The notes beneath the pieces were generated by a model. The model saw nothing but the letters and a program-made list of their open reading frames with translations, was not told the DNA's origin and did not search any database. This document shows positions 42,190 through 50,072 of a DNA stretch of 64,000 nucleotides, in pieces. The DNA comes from Oscillospiraceae bacterium (GTDB taxonomy: Bacteria; Bacillota; Clostridia; Oscillospirales; Acutalibacteraceae): assembly GCA_009785335.1 (NCBI GenBank), contig WQWM01000009.1, forward strand, positions 1-64,000. Direction: 5' to 3'. The translations under genes and the position numbers were made by a program. The first letter of the stretch is position 1. The number at the start of each line of letters is the position of its first letter.

Positions 42190-43209
42190 CTATGTGCGCA
42201 CACTCAACAGCCCAATCACACATTGTTCCATCACCAACCTATTGTCCATCGCCGAGCTTTTCAGGCGGCGGTCTGCTTGGTCGAGAATATCCAGACTGCG
42301 GCGAATTTGCGCGTAAGTCATGCGTTGTGCCATGCGGCCTGCGTTTTGCAAGCGAAAGGTCTTACCCTTGTAGTCAAACAATTGCGCGGGAGCCTCGGCA
42401 GACTTGCCGCTGTTCATTGCCGCCCACGCGCGATACAAATCAACATAGTTGGCAACCAGCGAACCCAACAGCAGTTGCGGCGCAATCTTTTGCGTGAACA
42501 GTTCATCCAGCAGGCGCAGCGCAACGGTGCCGTTGCCCGCTGCCACGGCTTTCACCATGTCAAAGCTTTTGGCATCAACTGATTTTACGCAAATTTCGTC
42601 AATGTGCGCGCGTGTGATTTCGCCATTGGCAAACGCACACAACTTTGCCAGCTCGTTTTGCAACAAATTGAGATCACCGCCCACGCATTGGATGAAATAA
42701 TCGGCGGTTTGACGATCGATGTTGCAATTGCGGGCTTTCACGCCTGCCGCCACCAGCTTGAGAATAGATGCGCTGTCTGGCGCGTTTAGCTCCGCCACAT
42801 GCCCGCTTTTGTTGATGGCTGCCGTGAGCGTCTTGCTTTTCTTGGGCTTAAATTCCACGGTGTCTTGCCAGAAGATGAGCACACAATGCTCGGGTAAATC
42901 GGCAAGCCATGCGGCGAAGTCGTCGTCTTTGTCATAGCTATCCAGAGCGAAATCACGCACCAAAATGCAGCTGCGTTCACTGCCCCAGGGCACGGCTTCC
43001 ACCGCTTGTGCGAGGTCGTTTAGGCTTACATCCTTGCCCTCAAAGCGGTGAAAATTGAAGTCACGAGCCGTTTCATCCACCGCGGCATGGGCAAGTTGCC
43101 TTGCAAAATGCTGTTTAAGATAGGCTTCACCTCCGCAAATCACGTATAGGCGTGCGAGCGCATTATCTTTGATGTGTTGTTGCAGTTGTGCTTGGGTGAT
43201 AATGCTCAT
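42190..43209 (-). CDS. holA: DNA polymerase III delta subunit
   Basis: 339 aa from ATG 43209 with AAAGGAA upstream. Clamp-loader subunit with an AAA+ fold lacking ATPase motifs (LARLYVICGGEAYLKQHF; ILVRDFALDSYDKDD; CVLIFWQDTVEFKPKK). The C-terminal collar ends with DQADRRLKSSAMDNRLVMEQ. It lies downstream of comEC, as is common. rpsT, often next, is absent here. Confidence 0.93.
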   Translation of the reverse strand: MSIITQAQLQQHIKDNALARLYVICGGEAYLKQHFARQLAHAAVDETARDFNFHRFEGKDVSLNDLAQAVEAVPWGSERSCILVRDFALDSYDKDDDFAAWLADLPEHCVLIFWQDTVEFKPKKSKTLTAAINKSGHVAELNAPDSASILKLVAAGVKARNCNIDRQTADYFIQCVGGDLNLLQNELAKLCAFANGEITRAHIDEICVKSVDAKSFDMVKAVAAGNGTVALRLLDELFTQKIAPQLLLGSLVANYVDLYRAWAAMNSGKSAEAPAQLFDYKGKTFRLQNAGRMAQRMTYAQIRRSLDILDQADRRLKSSAMDNRLVMEQCVIGLLSVRT

Positions 43210-43214
43210 GCGGT

Positions 43215-43445
43215 TTCCTTTCGGGTGAGATTGTTGGGGGGGGAGCTGGGGGAAAGAGTCGCTCCGCGAGCCTTCCTCAGTCACACCCGAGGTGTGCCAG
43301 CTCCTTCCAGAGGAAGGAGCTAAGGCTTTAAGGATGTAACGATAGCGAAACTTTCAACAGCAAGCCTCAGCTCCTTCCTCTGGAAGGAGCTCCCCGAGTC
43401 GCGAGGGGTGAGGAAGGCTCGCGGAGCGATAAAAACACGTACCAT
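43215..43445. repeat. Repeat mosaic between comEC and holA
   Basis: Two facing copies of the module that joins GAGGAAGGCTCGCGGAGCGA and CTCCTTCC..GGAAGGAGC, with internal inverted arms. About 230 bp without a gene. Confidence 0.8.
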
Positions 43446-43469
43446 TTTTAGTGCAGGCAGTGCAAAATT

Positions 43470-45374
43470 CTACTCAAACACAAGCACCCGCCCATCCCAT
43501 TCAAGAATTATTCTGCCATCATGTAGTATACCCGTCAGGTCATCCCATAAATTAAAGCGCACATTGTCTGTTAGCGCGGCATCAATTAGCAGGGCGATTG
43601 GCACGTCGCGCTGCATTTCAGGCGCACCGGCAGTGTGTTCGCGCTGCGTGGTGGGCAGTACCATCACTTGCAGTTCGCGCTGGCCGCGCAGTTGCATCTC
43701 TCGCTTGGCGGCACGGGCATCGCCTGCACCAAGCAATGCGGCGCGATAACCTTGACTAACCAGATAACTTCCCTCGCCCAGCTGTGTGACGTGAATCTCA
43801 TGCCGTGCCAAGTGGCCAGGCAGCCAGCCGCCAATCATCATGAACACGGCAACTGCAAGGGTGGTGTAGCGCAAGGGCACGGGTTGCTTGCGCCAGCGCA
43901 TGATTAGCGCAAATGCTGCAATCACTGCACACATGCCAAAGGCAAAGGCAAGAGATTGCATATCGCCCTGCAAACGCGGTGCGCCCAATCCGGCCATCCA
44001 GTTTGTGCTCCACATCATGAAGCGCGCGAGCTGTGTGGCCAGCCACATCAGCGGCGGCCAAGGAATAAACACTGAAATGCCGGATAAAATCATCGCAGGC
44101 CCCACCAGCGGGGTGAGCACCATGTTGGCAGGGAAACTAAGCAGCGAGGTGCCGCCGGGCAGCCGCAACAGCGTGATGGGTAAAGTCAGCGCCAGTGCCG
44201 CCGTGGTGACGGCTAAGGGCTCGGCAAACAACTTGGGCAAGCGCAACTGCTTGTGCAGCGGTTTTGCCATGCGGTTAGCAAACAGCACAATGCCAAGGGT
44301 TGCGGCAAACGAAAGCTGCAAGCCAATGTGCCCAGCCGAAAGCGGATCTATCGCTAGCAGCACCATGGCTGCAAAGCCCAGCGAATTCAAAGCATCAGCG
44401 CGGCGGTTGAACAGCTCGCCTGCCAGCATAATCAGCATCATAATGCCCGCACGCACGCAGGAGTTCGTGAAGCCCGTGAGTGCCATGAAGAATAGCACAA
44501 ATGCTGCGCAACTGCATACGGCGAGTTTGTCGTTCACGCGCAGGGCACGCAACACTTTCAGCAGCGTCCAAGCCAGCACCGACATATGCAATCCGCTCAC
44601 ACTAAAGATATGCCACTTGCCTGTGACGCGGAAATCCGCACCTGTGGCCCAACTGATGCCGCTTTGGTCACCCAGCAGCATCGCACGAAACAGCGCGGAT
44701 TCCTCACCCGGATAAAGCGTGGTGAGTTGCCGCTGCATGTGCCGTTGCAAGCGTAAAATCGGCCTCATGGGATGGAATGAATCGCGCGGGATGACTTGGT
44801 ATGGCTCGTCCACCCAGCGATGCATGAAGGTGCCCAGATACACGCCGCGGGCACGGTGCACTTGCAGCATGTCAGGGTCGTCGCCGCCCAGCAAAAAAAT
44901 GTTGCCGGTGAACACGATGTCGTCGTAGGCTTCGGCGTAAACTGGCACGGGTGAGCTCAATCGCATGCGCAAATTCACGGCTTGCCCATCGATTTCGTGA
45001 GTGCGCAATTGATAGTAATATCGCCCAAAGCGGGCGTCGGCATTGCTGGTGATGGTTGCGCGAACCTCCACGCCCTGCGCGGTGTGCTCCAGTGCGGGAT
45101 AGTACGCCGTCGCTAACTGCAAAACCAGCAATAAGCAGGCAATTAGCCCAGCAGCTGCGCTGGTGGCGACCACCTGCGGTGGGGCTTGGTCGCTTCGCTG
45201 TGCTCTTTTCGAGGCATTGCGAAGCGTAAAGCTGCTATTCGTAGTCACTAGGGCAATCACCAATGCCAGCGAAAAACCGCCCAGCGCAACGAACACCGCC
45301 CATTCGGGCAGAAAAAACAACACAGCAAGAGTTAGCAGCATGGTGTAGCCGATGATGGCGAATGGTCTGGGCAT
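43470..45374 (-). CDS. comEC: ComEC/Rec2-family DNA uptake channel protein
   Basis: 634 aa from ATG 45374 (TGAGGAG upstream). N-terminal helices, an OB-like region (DUF4131), then the Competence domain with GDQSGISWATGADFRVTGKWHIFSVSGLHMS-type signature and about eight more helices. It imports single-stranded DNA during transformation. The C-terminal region that normally forms a metallo-beta-lactamase domain is short (about 110 aa) and lacks HxHxDH. Residues about 57-68 (RAQRSDQAPPQV) come from a dispersed repeat module in frame. Confidence 0.9.
   Translation of the reverse strand: MPRPFAIIGYTMLLTLAVLFFLPEWAVFVALGGFSLALVIALVTTNSSFTLRNASKRAQRSDQAPPQVVATSAAAGLIACLLLVLQLATAYYPALEHTAQGVEVRATITSNADARFGRYYYQLRTHEIDGQAVNLRMRLSSPVPVYAEAYDDIVFTGNIFLLGGDDPDMLQVHRARGVYLGTFMHRWVDEPYQVIPRDSFHPMRPILRLQRHMQRQLTTLYPGEESALFRAMLLGDQSGISWATGADFRVTGKWHIFSVSGLHMSVLAWTLLKVLRALRVNDKLAVCSCAAFVLFFMALTGFTNSCVRAGIMMLIMLAGELFNRRADALNSLGFAAMVLLAIDPLSAGHIGLQLSFAATLGIVLFANRMAKPLHKQLRLPKLFAEPLAVTTAALALTLPITLLRLPGGTSLLSFPANMVLTPLVGPAMILSGISVFIPWPPLMWLATQLARFMMWSTNWMAGLGAPRLQGDMQSLAFAFGMCAVIAAFALIMRWRKQPVPLRYTTLAVAVFMMIGGWLPGHLARHEIHVTQLGEGSYLVSQGYRAALLGAGDARAAKREMQLRGQRELQVMVLPTTQREHTAGAPEMQRDVPIALLIDAALTDNVRFNLWDDLTGILHDGRIILEWDGRVLVFE
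45169..45206. repeat. In-frame CCACCTGCGGTGG module inside comEC
   Basis: CCACCTGCGGTGGGGCTTGG then TCGCTTCGCTGTGCTCT matches intergenic copies at 10270, 26560 and 26663. It is read in the same frame as the copy in the symporter gene, giving RAQRSDQAPPQV. Confidence 0.9.
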
Positions 45375-45384
45375 GGAGTGCACT

Positions 45385-45526
45385 CCTCAGTAATGCGCCC
45401 CCGCCTGCACGCCTGCGACGTGCTTTCCTCCCCCTGTGGGGGAGGCCTTGGCAACAGACGAAAGGTTGAGTTTCGCAGGGTCGCCCCCACGGGGGGAGAT
45501 GTCGCGAAGCGACAGAGGGGGAAGCG
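45385..45526. repeat. Repeat mosaic between HIT gene and comEC
   Basis: CCTGCACGCCTGCGACGTGC, CCCCTGTGGGGGAGGCCTTG and GAGATGTCGCGAAGCGACAG modules. No gene seen. Confidence 0.8.
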
Positions 45527-45527
45527 G

Positions 45528-45860
45528 TTAACCCATCGTTAATTCAAGCTGCCGCCCGCCAAGCAAATGAAAATGCAGGTGCTCCACCGTTTGGCCGCCA
45601 TGTGTGCCGCGATTGGTCACAATGCGGAAGCCGTCGCTAAGCTCAAGCTGCACGGCAAGCATTTCGGCAACGGCAAAGCAATGCCCAGCCAGAATGCTGT
45701 TTGTGCCGTCAATTTGCTGCACGTGCAGCTTGGGAATGATCAGCACATGAACGGGTGCCTGCGGATTGATATCGTGAAACGCTAGCACCAGTTCATCTTC
45801 ATAGGCTTTGTTGCAGGGGATTTCGCCCGCGATAATTTTGCAGAAAATACAATCACTCAC
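45528..45860 (-). CDS. HIT-family nucleotide hydrolase (HinT-like)
   Basis: 110 aa. N-terminal zinc-type motif FCKIIAGEIPC, then the HIT triad HLHFHLLGG with active-site His. Hydrolyses nucleoside phosphoramidates or AMP-lysine-type substrates. Its ATG overlaps the stop of the upstream CDP-alcohol transferase gene. Confidence 0.94.
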   Translation of the reverse strand: MSDCIFCKIIAGEIPCNKAYEDELVLAFHDINPQAPVHVLIIPKLHVQQIDGTNSILAGHCFAVAEMLAVQLELSDGFRIVTNRGTHGGQTVEHLHFHLLGGRQLELTMG

Positions 45861-46471
45861 ACCAAAACCTCATTTTTCTGGGATGATTCGGCGGCGATTT
45901 GCTTTCTGTCTCGCTGCCATTGCCAGTAACTCTTGAGTGTCATAGTGTATTCCTCTTGCTGCATTTTGCCCAGGATAAATGTTTCTTCAAAGCCTGAAAT
46001 GGTCACGGCACCCAGCAAAATAGCAAGGGGAACTTCGGGGATATGCCCCAGCCAAACGCTGATGGGCAGCAAGAACCAAATGGCCACCGCAGCCCAGCGC
46101 ATGAAACGCAAATGAATGAATCCCACGCGGCGGAACTTTGACCACGTGAACACCATGTTGTGCGCTCGGCCAATGAGCAACAAGCCAAACAGTGCCCAGT
46201 GCAGTGGTGAAATCACCACGTCAACGCCGATGAGCACAGCAGTGATATAACACACAATGGCAATGCCATCTGCGGCGCTATCGAGTTTTTCGCCAAGCTT
46301 GCTTTGCACATTCAGTGCGCGCGCTAAAATGCCGTCGAGCACATCGGTTGTTCCGCAAAGCCCAAACACAAACAAAAACGGCCACGGGCTATCCAGCATC
46401 ACCAAAAATGGTAGCGAAATAGATAGCGGAATACGTGCAATCGACAAGATATTGGGTATATGCTTCACCAT
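45857..46471 (-). CDS. CDP-alcohol phosphatidyltransferase
   Basis: 204 aa from ATG 46471 (GAGGAG upstream). Motif D-x2-DG-x2-AR-x8-G-x3-D-x3-D is present as TDVLDGILAR followed by GEKLDSAAD. About five or six membrane helices. It makes a phospholipid such as phosphatidylglycerophosphate or phosphatidylserine; the exact product cannot be told. The C-terminal end is cytoplasmic and basic. Confidence 0.92.
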   Translation of the reverse strand: MVKHIPNILSIARIPLSISLPFLVMLDSPWPFLFVFGLCGTTDVLDGILARALNVQSKLGEKLDSAADGIAIVCYITAVLIGVDVVISPLHWALFGLLLIGRAHNMVFTWSKFRRVGFIHLRFMRWAAVAIWFLLPISVWLGHIPEVPLAILLGAVTISGFEETFILGKMQQEEYTMTLKSYWQWQRDRKQIAAESSQKNEVLV

Positions 46472-46489
46472 ATAATTTCTCCTCACACA

Positions 46490-46533
46490 CAATTCAATGC
46501 GCAATGCGTAATTCGTAATGCGTAATGATTAGT
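46490..46533. repeat. AATGCGTAATTCGTAATGCG micro-repeat after alaS
   Basis: Tandem GCGTAAT/GCAATGC heptamers between the alaS stop and the next gene. Same class as in the ECF ATPase linker. Confidence 0.65.
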
Positions 46534-48894
46534 TCACATCATCATTTGCAGGGCAGCCTCGCCTGCTTCTAATGCCTCGGCCAATTTTGCAGGCACTTTC
46601 CCTCCTGCCATGGCGCTATCGGGCTTGCCGCCACCGCTGCCCCCTGCAGCTTGCGCGGCCGCCTTCACTAAATTCCCTGCGTGCGCCCCGGCTTTCACTG
46701 CCGCTGGGCCTGCACATGCCGCAAATTGCAGCGTACCTTTGTCGGTTTTGGCGGCGAACAAGGCAACCACATCATCGCCTTGCGCACGTGCGGCATCGCA
46801 TGCGCCGCGCACATCGCCCGCCACTTCGCCGCACACGAATCTTACGCCGCCGATCTGCGTTGCGTTGGCAATCAAGCTCTGCACGGCCGCTTGACTCAGT
46901 TGCTCTTGTGCGGCAGCAAGTTTGCGTTCCAAGTCTTTCTGCGTGGCTTTGAGCTTAGCTTGTGCCTCGTGCATGTCTTGCGCAAGTTGTGCGCGAAGTT
47001 TCGCATATTCCGCGTAGGGTGCGCGGGCATAGGCCTCAATGCGGCGTGCCCCGGCCGAAACACTGCTCTCTTTCTCAATCACGAACAGCCCAAGGTCGCG
47101 GGTGTTGGCAGCGTGCGTGCCACCGCAGAGCTCTTTGCTGAAGTCGCCGATGCTGACTACTCGAACAACATCGCCATATTTCTCACCGAACAGTGCCATT
47201 GCACCGGCTGCGCGGGCTTGCTCAAGCGGCATTTCTTCCACGGTAATATCTATGGCCTGCTCGATAATCTCATTCACGCGGGTTTCCACGCGGGTGAGTT
47301 CTTCGCCAGTGAGTGCGCTGAAATGCGTGAAGTCAAAGCGCACACCTTCGGGCGTAATGGCTTGCCCGGCTTGTTCCACGTGCGTGCCCAAAATCTCGCG
47401 CAGTGCAGCTTGCAACAGATGCGCCGCTGTGTGGTTTTTCGCGCTTCGCGATTGATTTTCGGGATTTGCGAAAAATTCGCCTTCCGGATTCCCATTTGCT
47501 TGAGCCTCTGCGTTTTCCCAGCCCTCAGTGGCTTTGCGCCCAGCGCGGGATTTTTCTCTGGCCTCTTTCACCAGCTGTTGATAGCCGTCTTCGTCAATCG
47601 CAAGACCATGTTCGGCAGCAATTTCACGCGTGAGATCAATGGGAAAACCAAAGGTGTCAGCTAGTTTGAAGGTGTCCTCGGCGGCGAGTGTAGGGGCGGC
47701 TATTAGCCGCCCGTGATTCTCGCACGCGCTGTTGGCATTCGCGGGCGGCAGGTTGCCGCCCCTACACGCGGCTATCATCTCATCCAGCAATTTCATGCCT
47801 GCATCGATGGTGCGGGCGAAAGTTTCCTCCTCCGTGGCGATGACCTTGAGGATGAACTCTTGCTTATCAACCAATTCCGGGTAAGCGCCTGCGTTTTCAG
47901 CAATCACCGTGGTGGCGATTTCGCTCAAAAACGGACGGTTGATGCCAAGCAGCCTGCCATGGCGTGCGGCGCGGCGCAACAGACGACGCATGACATAGCC
48001 GCGGCCCTCGTTGCTGGGCAGCACGCCGTCGCCAATCATCATGGTAGTGGAACGCACGTGGTCGGTGATGATGCGTAACGAAATGTCTGTCTTCTCGCTG
48101 GTTTTGTAGGTTACACCAGCGATGCGGCAAACGTGCTGCAAAATCGCCTGCATGGTGTCAACTTCAAACAGGTTGCCTACGCCTTGCAGCGCGCAGGCCA
48201 AGCGTTCAAGGCCACCGCCAGTGTCGATGTTCTTGCTGGCAAGCTCCGTGTAGTTGCCTTCACCGTCGTTGTTAAACTGTGTGAACACTAAGTTCCACAC
48301 TTCAACATATCTATCGCAGTCGCAGCCTACTTTGCAATCTGCACTGTCGCAGCCGAATTTCTTGCCACGGTCATAGTAAATTTCGCTGCACGGGCCACAA
48401 GGACCTTTGCCGTGCTCCCAAAAGTTATCTTCGCGGCCCATGCGCACCATGTGGCTTTCGGGCACGCCGATCTCCTTCGTCCAGATGTCCCAGGCTTCGT
48501 CGTCTTGCTCAAACACGCTGAAGTATAGCAACTCCAGCGGAATGTCCAGAGCCTCGGTCATGAATTCATAAGCCCAAGCAATGGCTTCGCGCTTGAAGTA
48601 ATCGCCAAAGCTGAAGTTGCCGAACATCTCAAAAAACGTGCCGTAGCGGTCTTTCACGCCTACGGATTCAATGTCTGGTGTGCGCACGCATTTTTGGCAG
48701 GTGGTCATGCGGCGGCTGGGTGGCTGCACCTCACCTGTAAAATATTTCTTCAGCGGAGCCATGCCGCTGTTGATCAGCAGCAAGCTATTATCGCCTTGCG
48801 GCACCAGTGACGCGCTAGGCGCGCGCAGATGGCCTTTGCTCTCAAAAAATGCCAGATATCTTTCGCGCAGGTCATTTAATCCAATGAATGCCAT
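46534..48894 (-). CDS. alaS: Alanyl-tRNA synthetase, with an in-frame insert and a missing barrel domain
   Basis: 786 aa; family members are usually about 870-880. Catalytic motifs are intact (GMAPLKKYFTGE, GNFSFGDYFKREAI, GGGLERL, NEGRGYVMRRLLRRA). The editing site HTAAHLL and CGGTHAANT and the C-terminal DHHA1-type region are present. Residues about 396-421 (26 aa with NLPPANANSACENHGR) come from a palindromic repeat. After RAGRKATEGWE the sequence reaches NHTAAHLL in about 35 residues, so the roughly 100-aa barrel that normally carries ESGGQ-GD-G is missing. Confidence 0.93.
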   Translation of the reverse strand: MAFIGLNDLRERYLAFFESKGHLRAPSASLVPQGDNSLLLINSGMAPLKKYFTGEVQPPSRRMTTCQKCVRTPDIESVGVKDRYGTFFEMFGNFSFGDYFKREAIAWAYEFMTEALDIPLELLYFSVFEQDDEAWDIWTKEIGVPESHMVRMGREDNFWEHGKGPCGPCSEIYYDRGKKFGCDSADCKVGCDCDRYVEVWNLVFTQFNNDGEGNYTELASKNIDTGGGLERLACALQGVGNLFEVDTMQAILQHVCRIAGVTYKTSEKTDISLRIITDHVRSTTMMIGDGVLPSNEGRGYVMRRLLRRAARHGRLLGINRPFLSEIATTVIAENAGAYPELVDKQEFILKVIATEEETFARTIDAGMKLLDEMIAACRGGNLPPANANSACENHGRLIAAPTLAAEDTFKLADTFGFPIDLTREIAAEHGLAIDEDGYQQLVKEAREKSRAGRKATEGWENAEAQANGNPEGEFFANPENQSRSAKNHTAAHLLQAALREILGTHVEQAGQAITPEGVRFDFTHFSALTGEELTRVETRVNEIIEQAIDITVEEMPLEQARAAGAMALFGEKYGDVVRVVSIGDFSKELCGGTHAANTRDLGLFVIEKESSVSAGARRIEAYARAPYAEYAKLRAQLAQDMHEAQAKLKATQKDLERKLAAAQEQLSQAAVQSLIANATQIGGVRFVCGEVAGDVRGACDAARAQGDDVVALFAAKTDKGTLQFAACAGPAAVKAGAHAGNLVKAAAQAAGGSGGGKPDSAMAGGKVPAKLAEALEAGEAALQMMM
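47689..47766. repeat. In-frame GTAGGGGCGGC palindromic element inside alaS
   Basis: TGTAGGGGCGGCTATTAGCC / GCCCG ... GCGGGCGGCAGGTTGCCGCC / CCTACA; 78 bp (26 codons) with no stop. It falls between the catalytic domain and the conserved EDTFKLADTFGFP motif. Confidence 0.93.
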
Positions 48895-48926
48895 ACAGTT
48901 CTCCTAATTACACAATATCACACTTT

Positions 48927-48955
48927 ATTATAACATTTATGGTGTGGGTTGTCAA
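48927..48955 (-). promoter_or_regulatory. Promoter of alaS
   Basis: Minus strand TTGACA (48950-48955), 17 bp, TATAAT (48927-48932). The leader is about 25 nt, so there is no T-box. Confidence 0.85.
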
Positions 48956-49010
48956 GCCCTGTGGGGCGCAATTCGCTTCGTTGTGCTATCCAAGTTTTGT
49001 GCAAAATTTA

Positions 49011-49035
49011 ATCCCCAAGCACTTGGCCTGGGGAT
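49011..49035 (-). terminator. Hairpin after the 47-aa gene
   Basis: ATCCCCA and TGGGGAT arms with an A/T-rich flank on the minus strand. The U run is poor. Confidence 0.45.
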
Positions 49036-49040
49036 GGTGG

Positions 49041-49184
49041 CTATTGACTTTTTTCGCTTTCGATGATTGCATCAAGTTTTTCCAAGAATTCCTCCAAAGT
49101 TTTGCACTTGCTGGCCATTTTATAGATATCCTGGCGTTCGACTTGTTTTGCTAACTTCGCAATCATTTCTGAGGCGTTTGGCAT
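49041..49184 (-). CDS. 47-aa charged protein, unknown
   Basis: MPNASEMIAKLAKQVERQDI then a helical, Lys/Glu-rich remainder ending in IIESEKSQ. GGAAAGGAG lies 7 bp upstream, a consensus promoter precedes it and a hairpin follows. Composition suggests one or two amphipathic helices and no membrane segment. No family recognised. Confidence 0.7.
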   Translation of the reverse strand: MPNASEMIAKLAKQVERQDIYKMASKCKTLEEFLEKLDAIIESEKSQ

Positions 49185-49213
49185 AATAAAACTCCTTTCC
49201 AACTGCTATCCAT

Positions 49214-49242
49214 AGTATAACACAATTTCGCTTGTTTGTCAA
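49214..49242 (-). promoter_or_regulatory. Promoter of the 47-aa gene
   Basis: Minus strand TTGACA (49237-49242), 17 bp, TATACT (49214-49219). Confidence 0.85.
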
Positions 49243-49363
49243 GAAAATTTACGCCATTCAATTGTAATCCCGCCGCCGGCCTTGGCGTTGCCGTTGGGTG
49301 CGGATTGTCAACCCCTGCAGGTTTGTTTCATACAATGGAAAAAGCAAGAAAGGAGGGATGTTG

Positions 49364-49897
49364 ATGAGTAAAGATAATCTAATTGGGCTTAGCCCGCCGT
49401 GGTACACTTTTTTTAATATGGTCAAGTATTCCATTGGCAATGATCAATGCGTTAATGTGTTGGACATGCAAGAAATATCAGAGCAAAGTTTTTTAATCCC
49501 GATTGATGTGGATTGTTGCGACAAAGCGCGTGCGCTGGCAACCATTGTTGTTTCCTATAAAAAATTTGGGAATATCAATGTTTACGTTGAAGTGTTGCAC
49601 CATGGAAACGTTGTGCAACCGGGTGCTGCGCCCAAAGGCCTAGAAAGTCTGGTTAAACTCTATCAACAAGCGCTTGAAACAAACCGTTGTTTCCAATGCG
49701 TTGAGTTCAGAAAAATATTCGACTCAGTTTTATTGTTTCCGGTTTTCGAAAGAACAGTGATTCAGTTTTTCAACGACGACTTGTCAGATTTGTATAACAA
49801 TTTCAATGGTATTGCTGCGAATGTATTCGCTGAAGTGTTAAGATTGTCGGTAAATGATATTCACATTTATCCTTCAACGGCAGCCAGAAAAAAATAG
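49364..49897 (+). CDS. Unknown 177-aa protein
   Basis: The ATG at 49364 is 7 bp after AAGGAGGG. It is soluble, with no signal peptide or membrane segment; mixed alpha/beta composition with Cys pairs (VDCCDKA; RCFQCVEF). A CATACAAT box at about 49329-49336 may be a -10, but no good -35 is seen. A strong terminator follows the stop. Base use is A/T-richer than the neighbours, which may mean a later arrival. No family recognised. Confidence 0.7.
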   Translation: MSKDNLIGLSPPWYTFFNMVKYSIGNDQCVNVLDMQEISEQSFLIPIDVDCCDKARALATIVVSYKKFGNINVYVEVLHHGNVVQPGAAPKGLESLVKLYQQALETNRCFQCVEFRKIFDSVLLFPVFERTVIQFFNDDLSDLYNNFNGIAANVFAEVLRLSVNDIHIYPSTAARKK

Positions 49898-49913
49898 TGA
49901 AAACTAAAATTCG

Positions 49914-49945
49914 CCCCCAAGCATAGTGCTTGGGGGGTTGTGCTT
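49914..49945 (+). terminator. Terminator of the unknown 177-aa gene
   Basis: CCCCCAAGCA (49914-49923) - TAG - TGCTTGGGGG (49927-49936), followed by GTTGTGCTTATTT. Confidence 0.8.
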
Positions 49946-50009
49946 ATTTACTGTTTTGCTTGCGATAACGCTACACATCCACAGTTTCACGCAATTGTCA
50001 AGAAAATCC

Positions 50010-50038
50010 CTTGCAATTGTCCACAGAATCCTGTATAA
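50010..50038 (+). promoter_or_regulatory. Promoter of the secreted hydrolase gene
   Basis: TTGCAA (50010-50015), 17 bp, TATAAT (50033-50038). Confidence 0.75.
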
Positions 50039-50072
50039 TATAATTTGAACTATTATGCAAAGGGGAATTGCG

